A stretch of DNA of 64,000 bases from Pezicula radicicola (lineage: Eukaryota; Ascomycota; Leotiomycetes; Helotiales; Dermateaceae), in the NCBI GenBank assembly GCA_003008705.1, contig PDUO01000081.1:63914-127913 (forward strand), written 5' to 3'. Under the pieces are notes generated by a model. That model saw only the letters and a program-made list of their open reading frames with translations. It did no database searches and was not told the DNA's origin. The stretch's first letter is position 1. Each line of letters begins with the position of its first letter. Made by a program: the position numbers and the translations under genes. Of this stretch, positions 34,401 to 46,090 are shown piece after piece.

Positions 34401-36153
34401 AGAGGGAGGAGTAAAATAGTTCATCTTTTCGAGTTGGCTTTGAGGGTAAAGGCACGGGACGTAGGACTTTTGTAGCGGGTTTAGGAGCAGAAGTCGATGC
34501 ATTGGGAGAGGGAGTTTAGAATGAATTTTTCATCGCTACCAGAGATTCGTCTGCCCACTCTTTGTCGCCAGGTGCTGTCAGATTCTTTGAAGTAGAACTT
34601 TTCTCTGGAGAGTTGAAGGCGGAGTTGTTGATGGGACTTTTAGACAGGTAGACAATTGGAACCATATCATCTCGCAGCTGAACTTGCCATCCACCCTTCC
34701 CAGCCCTTTCACCTCCCTTCCTCAATGCTACACGTCTTTCACTAGCAGCTCTACACACTGAATCGACCAAAGACTCTTGTATAACAGGCCGATTCGGAAT
34801 TGATTTTGCTTTCAATCGACGAAAGAAGAATTTCTTGACTGGCTCACTCTTGTCAACTAGCCAAGACCGATAAAACTCTTCCTCGAAACGACATGATGCA
34901 ACGTCAAGTACATCGTAAGACATCGTAATAGTAATCGGTACATTAGCTTTGGCGAAAGTGACAGCTAAATTCGCATCAAGATTTTTTGCTGTCGCCGTTG
35001 CGGTAGAGCAAGCATTCAGATTCGCTACGGAGACACCTGCATCAACTAGTGCCGAAGCTATTGATGGAGGTATCTTCTCAGTCCCGCTGCCACTTATTGT
35101 CTCAAGCAGAAGTCACGCTTTTCCATCATTCATGACTTCGCCATGGCAATCGAAATGTACTTCTAAGAACCATCTATAAGGTTTACTTTTTAACATTGCC
35201 TATAGTGCAGTCTAGGTAGCTGGGCGTAGGATCTCGGCGTAGCCAATTCTACCACTGGCTTTCCCTTTCTCGATGATTTCAAAGATAGGTCGTATTACCA
35301 GACGTAATGATATATCGACCGAGGTATCAAGGGATTTCCTTGCGCACACGAACAAGATCCGAAAGTCGCCATTGAGTGATGAGTTCAAGGGTGCAGCGAC
35401 ATTTTGATGATGTCGGCTATTTACCTGTCGAACGACTCGAACGGCAGTGAAAGGAAACTCTGGAATTGACCAAGCATCTGGATTCTCCAAGGCTTCCCAG
35501 GGAATATAATGAAATCCAGTTAAGGTCCTTTCACTATAATCTGTGAAAGGCACAACCTATAACTCCAATACTCTAGTTGAGTTGCCAGAAGTAATAGGCC
35601 ATATATTCTTGACGCTTGATATCTGAGATGCAATTCTTCCCATATGGCTATCCAATTTCCTGGCAATTTTATCTGCCCGGGAGGCGGAGAAAGGCATTTT
35701 CGGATACCCTTCGAGGAACTAGCGAAGTTCTTTTATTGAGCTTCGAACTAGTGGAAATTGTATATGCATATAATGAGTGAATTGTGAGTACTGGCCGTCT
35801 AAAAGAGAGGCCGACTAGTAGGTTTAATATACAAAGTAGGAGGCATCGTAAAAGGCCCAAATACCATACAAAATGGGCTATTTTGGATGCATGAAGCGTG
35901 CGTGGCTTGCTCTACGCGTACAAGACATTTTTATACGATGCGAGAGACAAAATGAGGATATATTTGGTGCCATGGTTCCAATATAGGGAACACGTGATCG
36001 CCGGGCAACATCTTTTGAGTCTTCATCGTTGAACGGGTTCTTTAATGAGATGATTTCTGCTACCTCCCTATTTGAAATTTTAATCTGGTAGTATACCGTT
36101 GTGTCGGATTGTAAGGATTCCAACTCTCGAATAACAAGACAGGAAGTAGACAT
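31402..36153 (-). pseudogene. CHAT-protease/STAND-NTPase/TPR protein, frame intact but for 16 stops
   Basis: Minus strand. The start ATG at 36153 gives MSTSCLVIRELESL...SLKNPF, the N-terminal block of fungal CHAT proteins. LEGYPKMPFSASRADKIARK follows, then the CHAT (caspase-like, separase-related) domain at about 34900-35560: LTGFHYIPWEALEN, FRILFVCARKS, EVHFDCHG (His codons at 35155-35157 and 35143-35145) and ANLNACST (Cys codon 35008-35010), i.e. the expected His/Cys dyad. A STAND NTPase follows: P-loop GKPGSSKS at 34261-34284, Walker B RYLLIFDNAD near 33970, sensor-like MVTSRYR. A winged-helix-like and helical-repeat section then leads to a TPR-like end (ALLATLCFSKLECWELARGY). All pieces share one frame from 36153 to 31402, with 8 TAG, 6 TAA and 2 TGA and no frameshift. 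Relatives are proposed to sense non-self and trigger proteolysis or cell death. This copy cannot make the full protein. Confidence 0.87.
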
Positions 36154-36586
36154 GGTTTGATCCTGCGTACCTAGGTGTTCCAGAGTGAACAAGATTGACT
36201 CAAAGGACCAATCACAGTGTAATATTGAGATCGAAACACTGAGATTAAAAGCCCATATTCCCAAAATCTCCGATCTCTTCTGAGTTGAAGAAGATGGGGT
36301 GATGTTGTAACTTATGTGGTGTTGTGGCTCTCGGTGGCGCAAAGCAGGCGGTAGGACTGTGAGGTTGACTTGCTAGAATTGTTAACCTTCCACTCCAAAG
36401 ATACTAAAACTCTGACTTGGCTTGATGCCAATCCGTGCCAAGATATCGTCCAGGCTGCCACCAAGGCAGTGCAAAAACAAACGTTACACGATAAAATGTA
36501 ATAATACCGACTCCTAATTTTCAATCTCAGAATTTGTAGTTTTTTAAATCTACAAAGTTCAGTCAGATATAGATTCACAACTTACA

Positions 36587-37395
36587 ATGTCAGGACCAAA
36601 GATATTACTCCTCCTACCACACCGTATCCCAGCCTTAAAACACCACCTAGGCCTTACAATAATCAACCCGCTCTCACCCTTGACATCAGGAACTGTCCCA
36701 GAAGATATCAAAACTACAAATCTAGCAGAGCTCATCACCCCAGAAATCACAAGTACTACAACCTTAGCACAAGGAACATTAACCTTGGCTGTCTCTTCCT
36801 CGCCTTCTTTTAATCTCAACCTACAGCCTGTTTTGAACGCCGCTTCGTCAAGAGGCCCGACTGAGACATTCACAGTTGTATTGAAAGAAATCAACAAGAT
36901 TCGGTTGGAAAATCCAGCAGCTGTGTTTAGGAAAGTACTAGAGAAACTAGGCGTAAAGAATAAGTTGATTCGGCTCTTATCGAAGAGGGTTCCAGGGACT
37001 TTCAGGAAACCGACCGCCTACTTTATTGTTGGCTTGGTCACCGCTGTCGATGTTGAGATTAAGAAGGGGAATGTGAAGAGTACAGGGTTCAAGGTTGATG
37101 CAAAGGTACCTATATTGAGGTGATCGCTGGAGGTTTGCTAGGTATGAAATCTAGAGTTGGGGTTAGCTTAGGCGTAACTTCTGGACGTACGCTTGAAAGT
37201 AAGGGGACGAGTGTTAGAGTAGAGATCTAGGGTGTTGAATATATGGAGGTTTATAAGAGTAGATAGGGAGAAGGGGTATTAGGTCTAGGAAGTACCGTTG
37301 AGAAGGTCAAGGGGGGAAGGTTCTTTGGAAGGGATGAGGAGGATGAGGAATCTGATCATCGTCCTAATATGTATGCGTCAGTATATATTTTATAC
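36587..37395 (+). pseudogene. Hypothetical fungal protein, frameshifted
   Basis: The plus ORF starts at 36587 (MSGPKILLLLPHRIPAL) and stays open for 178 codons, through VVLKEINKIRLENPAAVFRK and KPTAYFIVGLVTAVDVEIKK. It ends after DAKVPI at an apparent 2-nt insertion near 37117. Resuming in another frame gives EVIAGGLLGMKSRVGVSLGV, VEKVKGGRFFGRDEED and a close near 37395. The fold cannot be told: there are mixed beta-like hydrophobic strands and no signal peptide. It is less damaged than its neighbours. It converges with the DUF7025 fragment, whose last exon ends about 15 bp away. Function unknown. Confidence 0.5.
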
Positions 37396-37408
37396 GATAC
37401 TAATAGAC

Positions 37409-38704
37409 TTACCGTATCATCATCACCATAAACTCTAGAAAAGCCCTTTTTATCAATATGGCCTCCCCACTATATTCGAATATTCGCAACCCTTGCTTCG
37501 CCGTGCAGACGGATCGGAAGATCTTTCCCCGCTCGATCAAGTTTTCTTTGATGGCTGCAGAGTTGTCTTGGAACTCGAGAGGGTAAAACGGCAAGGTTGT
37601 GATCGACTTATGGCCGTCGAAAGGCTCTATCATCAGCTTTAGGGATAATCGCTTGAACATTTTCCCATCCCAGTCGTAAGTCTAGCCTAGGAGGCTCCAC
37701 AGGTTACGATTGGATGGCCAGGGCCTTATGTTGCCTTTCACGATGAACACCTGATCTTGTCCGAGGAATGCCTTGCTGTATACTAGCGTGCCGGGAGGGA
37801 AGAGCGTCCCAAGCGTCTCATACGGCACGTTCTTCTGATCTTTGTTGGACTCGCGCATCCTGAAATACTTGTCGAGTTTTGCATCGCCAGACCAGCTCGA
37901 AAGTGTAGCGAGGAGAAGTTTCAGGCCTTCTCGAGCTTGCTTGTCTTTCATCTTTGGGTTTCTCCTTGGTTGCTTGTTCAAGTTTATCCCAATTGAAGAT
38001 CAAGGGTAGGTATAGTAAGTCGAGGGTTACAGGAGGACCACGGAAGATATAATGTGGGTAATCACCCATAAGGTCTTTAAGAAGAATCCATAGGTTTTAG
38101 CTGGTAATCTCCACCCCATTGTTCTGGTCTTCATCTTCGTACACAATCTTGCGTAAAGTAAATGCCTGGAATGTGTCTGGAGATGTATCACTCTGGAGCT
38201 GGTCTTTGCGCTCTCCTGTTGCGGGGTCTGTTCTATTGATCAAGATTTTCGTACGGGATTTAGGACCCGTCTCTGTTTCTGTTGCCTGCTTTATTATATT
38301 AATCTTGCTGAGGATAGTGTTCTGTGATATAATACTTACTAAGTCCTTATCTGTTTTTCCATTTATACAGGGTGAAACCTAGGATAGTTTAGCTCGCTGT
38401 CTACCGTTGAAAGGTGCTATATAGAATGTATCTGGCTAAAAGCGTTATATACCTAAGTGAGGGCAACTTCGGTGACTTTGCCTGTCGAATTGCCGGTTAC
38501 CGTAAACACTTTGTCGTGAAGATCATTGTATCTCTTCTCTAATACAGCAATCATTTCCTCGAGAGTTGCGAGTTTCGCTTTTGCTGTCTTAACTTCAAAA
38601 TCAGCACCCCGCTCATTCTTGGACATCTTAGGTGAGGTTGTGTTTCTACTTATAGGTGTTGCTTTAGGCATGCGTGCCAATGAATTAGTCTCAGGAGTGG
38701 CCAT
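37409..38704 (-). pseudogene. Second DUF7025 ATPase, N-terminal half only
   Basis: Minus strand. MATPETNSLARMPKATPISR and a coiled stretch ATLEEMIAVLEKRYNDLHDK (38453-38704) are followed, across stops, by DTFQAFTLRKIVYEDED and GDYPHYIFRGPPVTLDLLYL. Then comes the DUF7025 core: TLFPPGTLVYSKAFLGQDQV, then LLG-stop-TYDWDGKMFKR (TAG for Trp), and MIEPFDGHKSITTLPFYPLE, FEYSGEAI. A 1-nt shift later, KGFSRVYGDDDT ends at a GTAAGT donor near 37413. The AAA+ ATPase half that normally follows is absent. The truncation coincides with an exon end, and the convergent gene at 36587-37395 begins there. It is the partner family of 22571-25063 but not a recent copy by eye. Confidence 0.75.
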
Positions 38705-38749
38705 GTCGTCTTCACTTGTTTGCAGTCCTTGATATCTGTGCTAATGTGA

Positions 38750-40405
38750 GGGTAAGATGTCTATAGTTCGCACTACAAACTATGTAAGTTTACACCTATC
38801 TGGGGCAGCTAAGCTTCATCATAATTGAATTTCCTCGGCCGATCCGTTCTAAGCTCAACGCTTGTGGTAAGCCCTCGCGCGGATTCGGAACCATACATAG
38901 GCCTCCATCAATGCCACAGCCCCAGCGCGGACGTAAAGGCGGTGTTCTGCAGGACGGAGCTGAAGATTGCACCTCCTGTCGGTTCCCGGTTAATATTGCA
39001 CAGCTTGATGAAAAACCAATGAATTCGAAGAGAGGGGGCAGGAAACTTCTGCCTTCAAAAAGAATATGGCATTGTCTACCAACCAGTATTGACTTAAAAC
39101 GCCATGTTGCATTATATTGCACCCTATTCGAATTGGTGCTTGTAAAGGTAAGGTGAGTTGACGGTAATTGAATGGATTTGCTGCTGCGGCCACTATACGG
39201 AGGTAGTGCTTGTTCGCCTCCATGCGGCGTTGAAGTACTTTCCAAGTTCTGCACAAGCTATATATAATTTATAATGATGTTGAATTATAGCCAAGAATTA
39301 GAGGCACTTATCATCAGGCATCCTAACGTAAACTAGGGATATAATCAACAGTGAGTGGCCATCTAGAAAGTGACCGATAGCCTAACTTCTGATTGGCTAC
39401 TATAGCGTTAGTTGGTCCTGTTAGACCTGGCAAGGACACTTACCTAATACGACTTGCAGATCGTTCTACTGTATTATCTGTTGCATAAGACTACCCTAAT
39501 GGATAAGACTATCCCCTCCCATAAGAAGTCCGACAGATAATACGGTATGCTGATTAGCTGTATTCGAAATCAGCCGAATAACGAGAAGGGTGGTCTTACA
39601 CAGATGGCGAATCTATTCACAATACGTGGCCTTCTATCACGCTTTCAGTTTTTTGCAAGCCACGATACAAACCGCGACCTTCAGCGTAGGCCATTTATTT
39701 TCAATCTCACCCACTTACATGGAAGCAACGTATTCGTAGGTAGCAGTAGTTAGTGTATCGAATATGTCATACCTCCGTAGATCCTGAGCAGGTATTGGAT
39801 GACCGGCCGTGCTGTGTATGAACTTGGTGATAAGCTTTAGACGTTCACTCACTTCAAAGCACTCCTCCCGAGTTGCTAGTAGATATTTGCTATTGTAGCT
39901 AGGAGGTGTTTCTTTTTCTTCATCTCTCTTTTCTCTCGTGTGGGGAGTATCTTTGCTCCCTAGTTGGTTGAGGCTGCTTTTGATGAAGTCGTGATAGTGG
40001 TATCAGGTTACTTTCAAGCTACGTAATGCCCCCTTTTCTTCTTTTTTTTTTGTTTTGGTGCAGTCGATTGGAACCGGGGAGGATCGACATAGCCGGCGGC
40101 TCGGTTTGCTAGGGATTCTGTGATTATAAGGAAAGTTTTGCTTGTAGCGTATAGAATTGGCCGGAATGGACTGGAGTACAAACTTGCGGAGGTACTCCGT
40201 AAACCAGTTCGTGGGGGCCGAAATGGACTAGCAAATCAGATCCAAGTGTAACCTCAGCTTTCATCAGCGGTGTTTCCTATATGCATAACACCCCTAATCG
40301 AGGAGGAGTTTAATCGTCGATCGCAGAAAATTATGCCCCTGTTAAAGCACCTTAGTTATTAGCACATTGCATCATCCAATTTTCTTAGTTGATCAAGGCC
40401 TCTAC
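38750..40405. other. No recognised gene
   Basis: Overlapping ORFs at 38796-39256 exist on both strands; the minus frame (WRFKSILVGRQCHILFEGRS) is the more protein-like but unidentified. A 15-bp inverted repeat with one mismatch, TACTGTATTATCTGT at 39467-39481 and its complement at 39533-39547, encloses 51 bp. The plus ORF 39547-39753 has no motif. T runs occur near 40040-40050. Confidence 0.3.
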
Positions 40406-40408
40406 CAA

Positions 40409-41370
40409 ATGTCGTCACAAACCCAAGGCACCACCCAGCGCACAAAGCGCTTTTCCGAAGAAGATCTATAAGGATTCACTAGAATATAGAACTTCATTTC
40501 ATCTAAACTAAGAACCGCACGGGAAAACAGTCCAGAGCTCAGAAAATGAACAACGCCAATTCCAGGAGTTCGTTGTTGCAAGCAAGGCAATCTCGACCGC
40601 CGAGAAGGCAGTGATTAAACTTGACACAATCGCTGAATTCACAGGCTTCTGGGCGTAGGCCAATAGTTACAGGAACCAATTCGACCGTAGTCATAAGAAG
40701 CGTGACGGTTTATGGGCTAAAAGTTATCAGGACTCGGCAGTTGTTGCCAGTGGCTTTATGGAGAACTTCTCACCTATTCTCGACATCATCAAAACCTTTG
40801 CCGCACCGTATGGTAGTATGGCAGTCGAGATCATATTAGTCCTTTTCATGGTATTATTCACGAAAGTTTAATTTGCTGATCTGAGCTTATAGTAAAAGGT
40901 TGCAAAGAATAAAAACGAGATTGAAGAGGGATTACGATCAACTATATCTTTGATCAAAGACCGGTTGCCAGGCTTGAAAGTGTACCAGTGTATCTATAAT
41001 GATGATCATGAGTTAGATGCTCTGCTTTAAACTCAAATTGTAGCAGCGTATCAAAGGTTTATTAATTTCTCTATTGCGGCAACAAAATACTACAAGGATG
41101 TGGGGCCACGTATATATCTCAACAATGAGTAGATATTTGGAGAACAAGAAAATGATCTAATAGTCTAGGTGTTAGGACGGTGGTTAAGAGCATTGGGGTC
41201 GTCAACTAGCTTTCAAGATAGGGCTAACAACATGGGGGATAAAATAGTAGAAATACAACGACTATGTGAGGAGTTGCTAGCAAAAATGTAGATGAAGTCA
41301 AGCAATTAACATTGGTAATCAGACTAACGTCTAAAGAGATTAAGCTCTTTACCTCGTATTTGCTAGAGAC
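40409..41370 (+). pseudogene. DUF7708-type STAND N-terminal domain, isolated and degraded
   Basis: Plus strand. A possible start is the ATG at 40409 (MSSQTQGTTQRTKRFSEEDL). From about 40560 one frame reads FQEFVVASKAISTAEKAVIK, FSPILDIIKTFAAPYG, AKNKNEIEEGLRSTISLIKD and RLPGLKVYQCIYNDDHELDA. It continues VAAYQRFINFSIAATKYYKD and KIVEIQRLCEELLAK, broken only by TAG/TAA until a 1-nt shift near 41288. This helical pattern is the N-terminal region of the fungal NACHT family also seen at 19230-21112 and 47143-50110. No NACHT domain follows; 41.4-42.2 kb is empty. It may once have belonged to an upstream copy now truncated. Confidence 0.6.
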
Positions 41371-42212
41371 AGCCTAAGTTGAGCTGATCGTCGGAGTCTA
41401 AGGCAAGGCGGTATTTCTCTAATTCTTTGAGCTAGGTTTCCTTTGAGAAGGTATCAAGGTTGAGAAGTTGCTAAATCTCTCTTATACGGTTATTGTCACC
41501 TCTGATCTATATTTCTATTTATTATATTTAGTGCAATGGACTGAAACATCGTTATGTTTAAGATATATGTCTTTTATCTATACTTCTAATTCTGTGCTAT
41601 TGTGTTAATTGGAGTTTATTGATTAGGGTTTAGCTTACTCTGAATGTAATTTGTCTGATCTACTCGTATTGTTAGTATCCTTGGAGCTGATGAAACTTTT
41701 TGAAAGTTTACTACGAAAGTTAGACTATAATCTCATCTTCGCTGCTTCTGTTTTAGTCTCTGGACGTGAGCTGCTGTTGCTTTAACTTGACCTAAGCTGT
41801 GGGTGAGCGTACCTGTATCTGTTGGAGTAATTTTAGATCCCTATTACTAAAGAGTAAAATAGCGGCTATAGATTTTCGTCTGGAGCATACTAATGGACCC
41901 ATGGTCAGAAAGCCTGCGTATCACGCGAACGAGCAAGGTTCCTGTGATCTGGGTCGATATCATCTCCTCAAATAACGCTTCTGACGGACAAAAGTGATTA
42001 GGCTGAGGTTGCAAGCATCGCCTGCGCAGCCAAAGATCACCATTCCTGAAAGGAATACGAGCTGCACGGGAAAGGTGTTGTGGGATTGGATGGAATGAGT
42101 CGCATCTTATAAAGTATATCTGCATGGTGCATCATGCATGCTATCGACCTATCTGAGGCTGACTCCCTTACTTTCGTAGCGCCGAAGCAGCTGCAAGAAG
42201 ACAAGTGCGGCT
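41371..42212. other. AT-rich gap, no gene
   Basis: No ORF with a motif. A minus ORF (41847-42125) is not protein-like beyond length. The stretch lies between the DUF7708 remnant and the hydrolase-NACHT gene. Confidence 0.35.
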
Positions 42213-45200
42213 ATGGAGCTTGAATTGTGTTCAGCCCTGATCTTGATAGTGGGAACTTATCTTCTCGCTCTCAGCTGCAGCTTTCCTGGTCTCCTTCCCC
42301 CTCACATCTCTCTTTTTGCTTCTCCCAGCAATTTCCTCCTTTCACTCATCTGGCTCCTTGTCGCCCTCGGTCCACAATATCTTGTCATAGCGCAGAAGGA
42401 GGGAAAGAAAAGCTGCCTCACGCATTTCTGGTCGGGTTTGCGGGGAAAGAAAGACCGCAAAGACAGCAAGGTGGCTGCGGACGATGGCTCCGCTAATTAA
42501 TCTTCGTCCGCGGTCCCAACGGCGGCGATTACATGCATAACAACTCTAGCAGGACCGAGCAATAAATCTCTTCAAGCCACGCCTGTGAGTTCAGCCCCTA
42601 CCACCAAACAGACTATCGTTACAACTCCTGCCCCGAGTCCCATTCACGCGCCTGCTCCGAATCAAGCTACCGCTTTGAGTTCAGCTGCCACTCCAAATAA
42701 AACTGCCAACCCGAATCAAGCGCCAGCGCCAGCCCAAGCTCCTAATATCACTCAAATCCCCACATCAAGTACCATGGCTAGCTTGCCGCCCATAGCACTC
42801 CCATCTCGCTTTGGGCTGTTCGAGTTGTCTCCAACCCTCGATGCAACACAGCTTGCGGCCGGTGGCCCAGATATTGTCGCAGTACACAGCATCACCGGAG
42901 ACTATAAGAAGACTTGGTCGGTTGATGAAAGGGTCAGTTACGATAATAGGAATGAAAAACAGACGAATGTACTCTGGCTTAGAGATTATCTTGCAAAAGA
43001 TGTCGCCAAAGAACACCCTCCTGCTCGCATCTTCTCATACGGTTATAATGCAGATGTTCTTTTTTCCAGATCGGTTGCTAAGCTGCCTAAGTTTGTGAGA
43101 GGTCTATTAGACGCTGTTGTAGGAAAGCGGGTCACTCTAGACCTTAAGCAGTGGCCTTTGATCTTCATATGTCACAGTATGGGGTGACTTGTCCTCAAGC
43201 AGGTATGTGCGATTATTGTGTGATCCTTCCAGTGTTATTGTCATATCGCCTTTAGACCACAGCCGAGAACACAGTTTCAATCTAGTACATGTCGAGAGTC
43301 CGCGTACTGCAGCTATTGAGGCTTAACAACTTACACTGACCTGACGTAGGCCTTTATAACCGCCAGACTTGACGCTGACGATTATCCTGGGATCTAAGGA
43401 CCGACCAAAGCGATGGTCTTCCTTAGTACTCCACATCACGGGTCTAGTAGCACAAAGTGGCCGATACTTCTAGGCGAAGTCGTCAAAGCCAGCACGTGGG
43501 TGGTAACTCGTGTCGTTGGAAGGTTCAGGGATGATCTCATCAAATCTCTGTCGAAAGACTCTGAAGAGCTTGGGTCTGTATCGACGAACTTCTGCAATCA
43601 GGTCGCGAATGTTAAGATTATTTCCTGCTACGAGACGGAAGCGACTAAGCCACTGAAAATTCCCGTGAGTCAATCCGACGCATATCAAGGTTCCTGAGTA
43701 AAAATTCCAGGTTGTTGAGAAGACCTCTGGCACCTTGATTTCCCCAACGAAAAGTAGATTGTAATGGCTGGCTGCGACCACAAATCAGTCTACTGATTCT
43801 CGCACCCCGAAGATCAGAACTACAAGAACGTTCTGCTAGCGATCACAAAGGCGTTAGGTTAGTCTATCTAGGTAGCCCCTGTGTTGTTTCGAGCTAGGAC
43901 TGAGGTATGTTATTGTATTTAGGACCACCCATTCTAGGCAAACCAGTAGTAGATCCAGCCGATCAAAAAGGTACTATGATTATTTTTCTTAATTTGTGAG
44001 TATTATTGAGTATCCTTGTAGTTTGTAAGAACTCGCTATACTTTAAGGGTATGAACTTTCGGTGCGACTAAATCGACGAAGCCGAAGAGGGTACATGCCT
44101 ATGGCTTTTTGAGTATCAAAAATTCAAAAACTGGCGACAAGAGACTGGTATCCTCTGGATAAAGGGGAACCCTGGCGCCGGCAAGTCGACACTTATGAGG
44201 CACATTGTGCGTTCCTTCGATTCGATCCGTAAGACAGGCGAAGTTCTTGTCGTATACTATTGCAATGGCCGTGGGAAGCCCATTCAAAAGTCCGTCGAAG
44301 GATTGTTTCGCTCACAGCTGTGGCAGCTGGTGGAGGTACTGCCTGTCATCATGCTTCAGGTAATACAGGCCGCCAAGGAAGCCCCGCTAGGTAAAATAAG
44401 TGGTCAGAAAAGGAACTTTTGCGTCTATTCACTGACTGCCTCCCTTCGATATTGGAACAAAACAAGCTTCTACTTATTATCGATGCCCTGGATGAGTGTG
44501 GCGCTGAAGCTGCGCAGGGGCTGGTGGAGTACTTCCGGAAGCTGTCGTTGAAATTTACAAAGGCCGGAGTATTTAGTCTTGCATTCTCCTGTCGACCATA
44601 CCCTGGCTTAACACCAGAGATTTGTAATTTTCATACCATCGCCTTCGAAAACCAGAACACCAAAGACATCGAGATATATATACAGGCTCGGCTAGGTCTG
44701 TGGCCTTCGCTCTATAGACTCGTTGGCACTATGATACGCGACCATGCGAATGGCATCTTTCTGTGGGTAGCTTTGGTCATCGATAAGGCTATTGACTGAA
44801 AGCAGTCTAGCGCTTCTAATGAGGAGATCAAACAAGAAGTAGAGAAGTTACCGTCTAAGCTCTTAGATCTGTATCAAGAGTTGATCGACAGCATCCTTTC
44901 GGAAGAGGCAAGTGCCAGTAATATGGGCTCCAAAATCGAATTATATGGCCATGGCAAGTGCCTTTTAGGGTTAGGCCTCTTCAATAAATTTCCTATACAT
45001 GATCTGGTGTATATATGTAGGATGTTATCGTCCATTGTTCCTGAGCAACCTAGGCCTTATATATTGGGCAACAAGACCAAGTCTTTTTTGAAATTGGAAA
45101 TAGTTATAACTCATTTCCTTCTGTATAATTTGATGGCCGTTTTAGTCGGACAAGCAATTACGTCAACTCATGCTTCTAGCCTACTTATGCATGTCTTCAT

Positions 45201-45237
45201 GGCCAGTTTAACCTACTACCTGCTTTCTGTTATATGA
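42213..45237 (+). pseudogene. Alpha/beta-hydrolase-NACHT NLR-like gene, inactivated
   Basis: Plus strand. A first ORF (42213-42500) has two hydrophobic helices and then a Lys-rich tail. The main frame starts at 42585 with a Pro/Ala/Thr-rich linker. The hydrolase part reads GPDIVAVHSITGDYKKTW, WLRDYLAKDV, ARIFSYGYNADVLFSRSVAK and the nucleophile elbow CHSMG at 43170-43184, followed at once by TGA. An intron of 147 nt (43203-43349) follows, then AMVFLSTPHHGSSSTKW and HPEDQNYKNVLLAI. The NACHT part has KGNPGAGKSTLMRHIV (Walker A 44164-44190) and LLLIIDALDECG (Walker B). AFSCRPYPGL and GIFLWVALVIDKAID follow, then KLPSKLLDLYQELI. A 53-bp dispersed repeat sits at 44906. The end is ill-defined after 45237. 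Such proteins are fungal NLRs with a lipase-like effector domain. There are few stops, so it is one of the better-kept copies. Confidence 0.82.
44906..44958 (+). repeat. Copy of the 53-bp dispersed repeat
   Basis: Nearly identical (four differences) to 54795-54847, and shares its core with the two minus-strand 46-bp units at 19137-19228. Here it lies in frame in the NLR remnant just after ELIDSILSEE and adds ASASNMGSKIELYGHGK before LLGLGLFNKFPIHD. Confidence 0.85.
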
Positions 45238-45239
45238 TA

Positions 45240-46090
45240 AAGCCTTTGTCAACCCATCAAGGTTTTAGGACAAAATACTCTTCGACTAGAATTTGGTAAT
45301 TTCTAATAACCAACATTGTATAGCCAGAGACCTGCTGAGTTTACTTGATCACTGCTATCAATATATAAATCTCTACTTCGTCCTTCTACGCATCCCCTTC
45401 TAAACCTGTCCACAACCGAACCACCCCTCCACCACACCTAATCTTGTGGAATAGAACCCTTCAATAGTAGACCTTGTTAGTGGCTGACTCAACTGTCTCT
45501 GCAAGTAATAGTCGTAGCGGCCATGTAGCACTTAGACCATAAGCTACACCAAGCACTATTGTCTCGCTAGCGTTGTGACTTGCTGACAGCGAGGAAGAAA
45601 GCGATGGGAGATCTCCTCGCACTCACTGTTAACAAACTGGCCATATTCGAGTGAATTTGAAGAGACTCATCAACCCGAAGCTTCTGCAGTGTCTCATGAA
45701 CCATTGGCGGCCAACTCTGAGCCGATGCTGGTTCGATGTCGTCGATGTTTCGTCCAAACACTGCCGGGCGGTTCAATTTCTCCTCGCCAATACAGAAGGG
45801 TTGGTTAAATCTGTGACCTGCCGAGTCTGCTGCACCCCTCGAGGTAGGCTATGGTGTATAATCCAGTCTCATTGGATCATCAAAATACTTCACCTAGGGG
45901 AGAAATCCGGGCTATTGGCAATTTCCTTACTCGCGGTCGACAATTCCAGGCCATGGGCGATGAAGCTCAAATCCCTATTAGGCAAAATCGGCGGCGGCCC
46001 GCGTCCGACGATGTGGACTCCCCCGGCCCATCGTAGGCCAAGAGAAGCCGGGAAAGTAAGCCTGATCTTCGATGCCTTCCATGCACTCTC
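45240..46090. other. No recognised gene
   Basis: Overlapping ORFs on both strands (for example plus 45651-46112) carry no known motif. Ankyrin or WD repeats, which often follow NACHT domains, were looked for and not found. The sequence is less AT-rich than other gaps. Confidence 0.3.

Noticed and set aside
39467..39547. 15-bp inverted repeat as a MITE
   Set aside because: One mismatch, short arms, no target duplication and no similarity to other repeats here.
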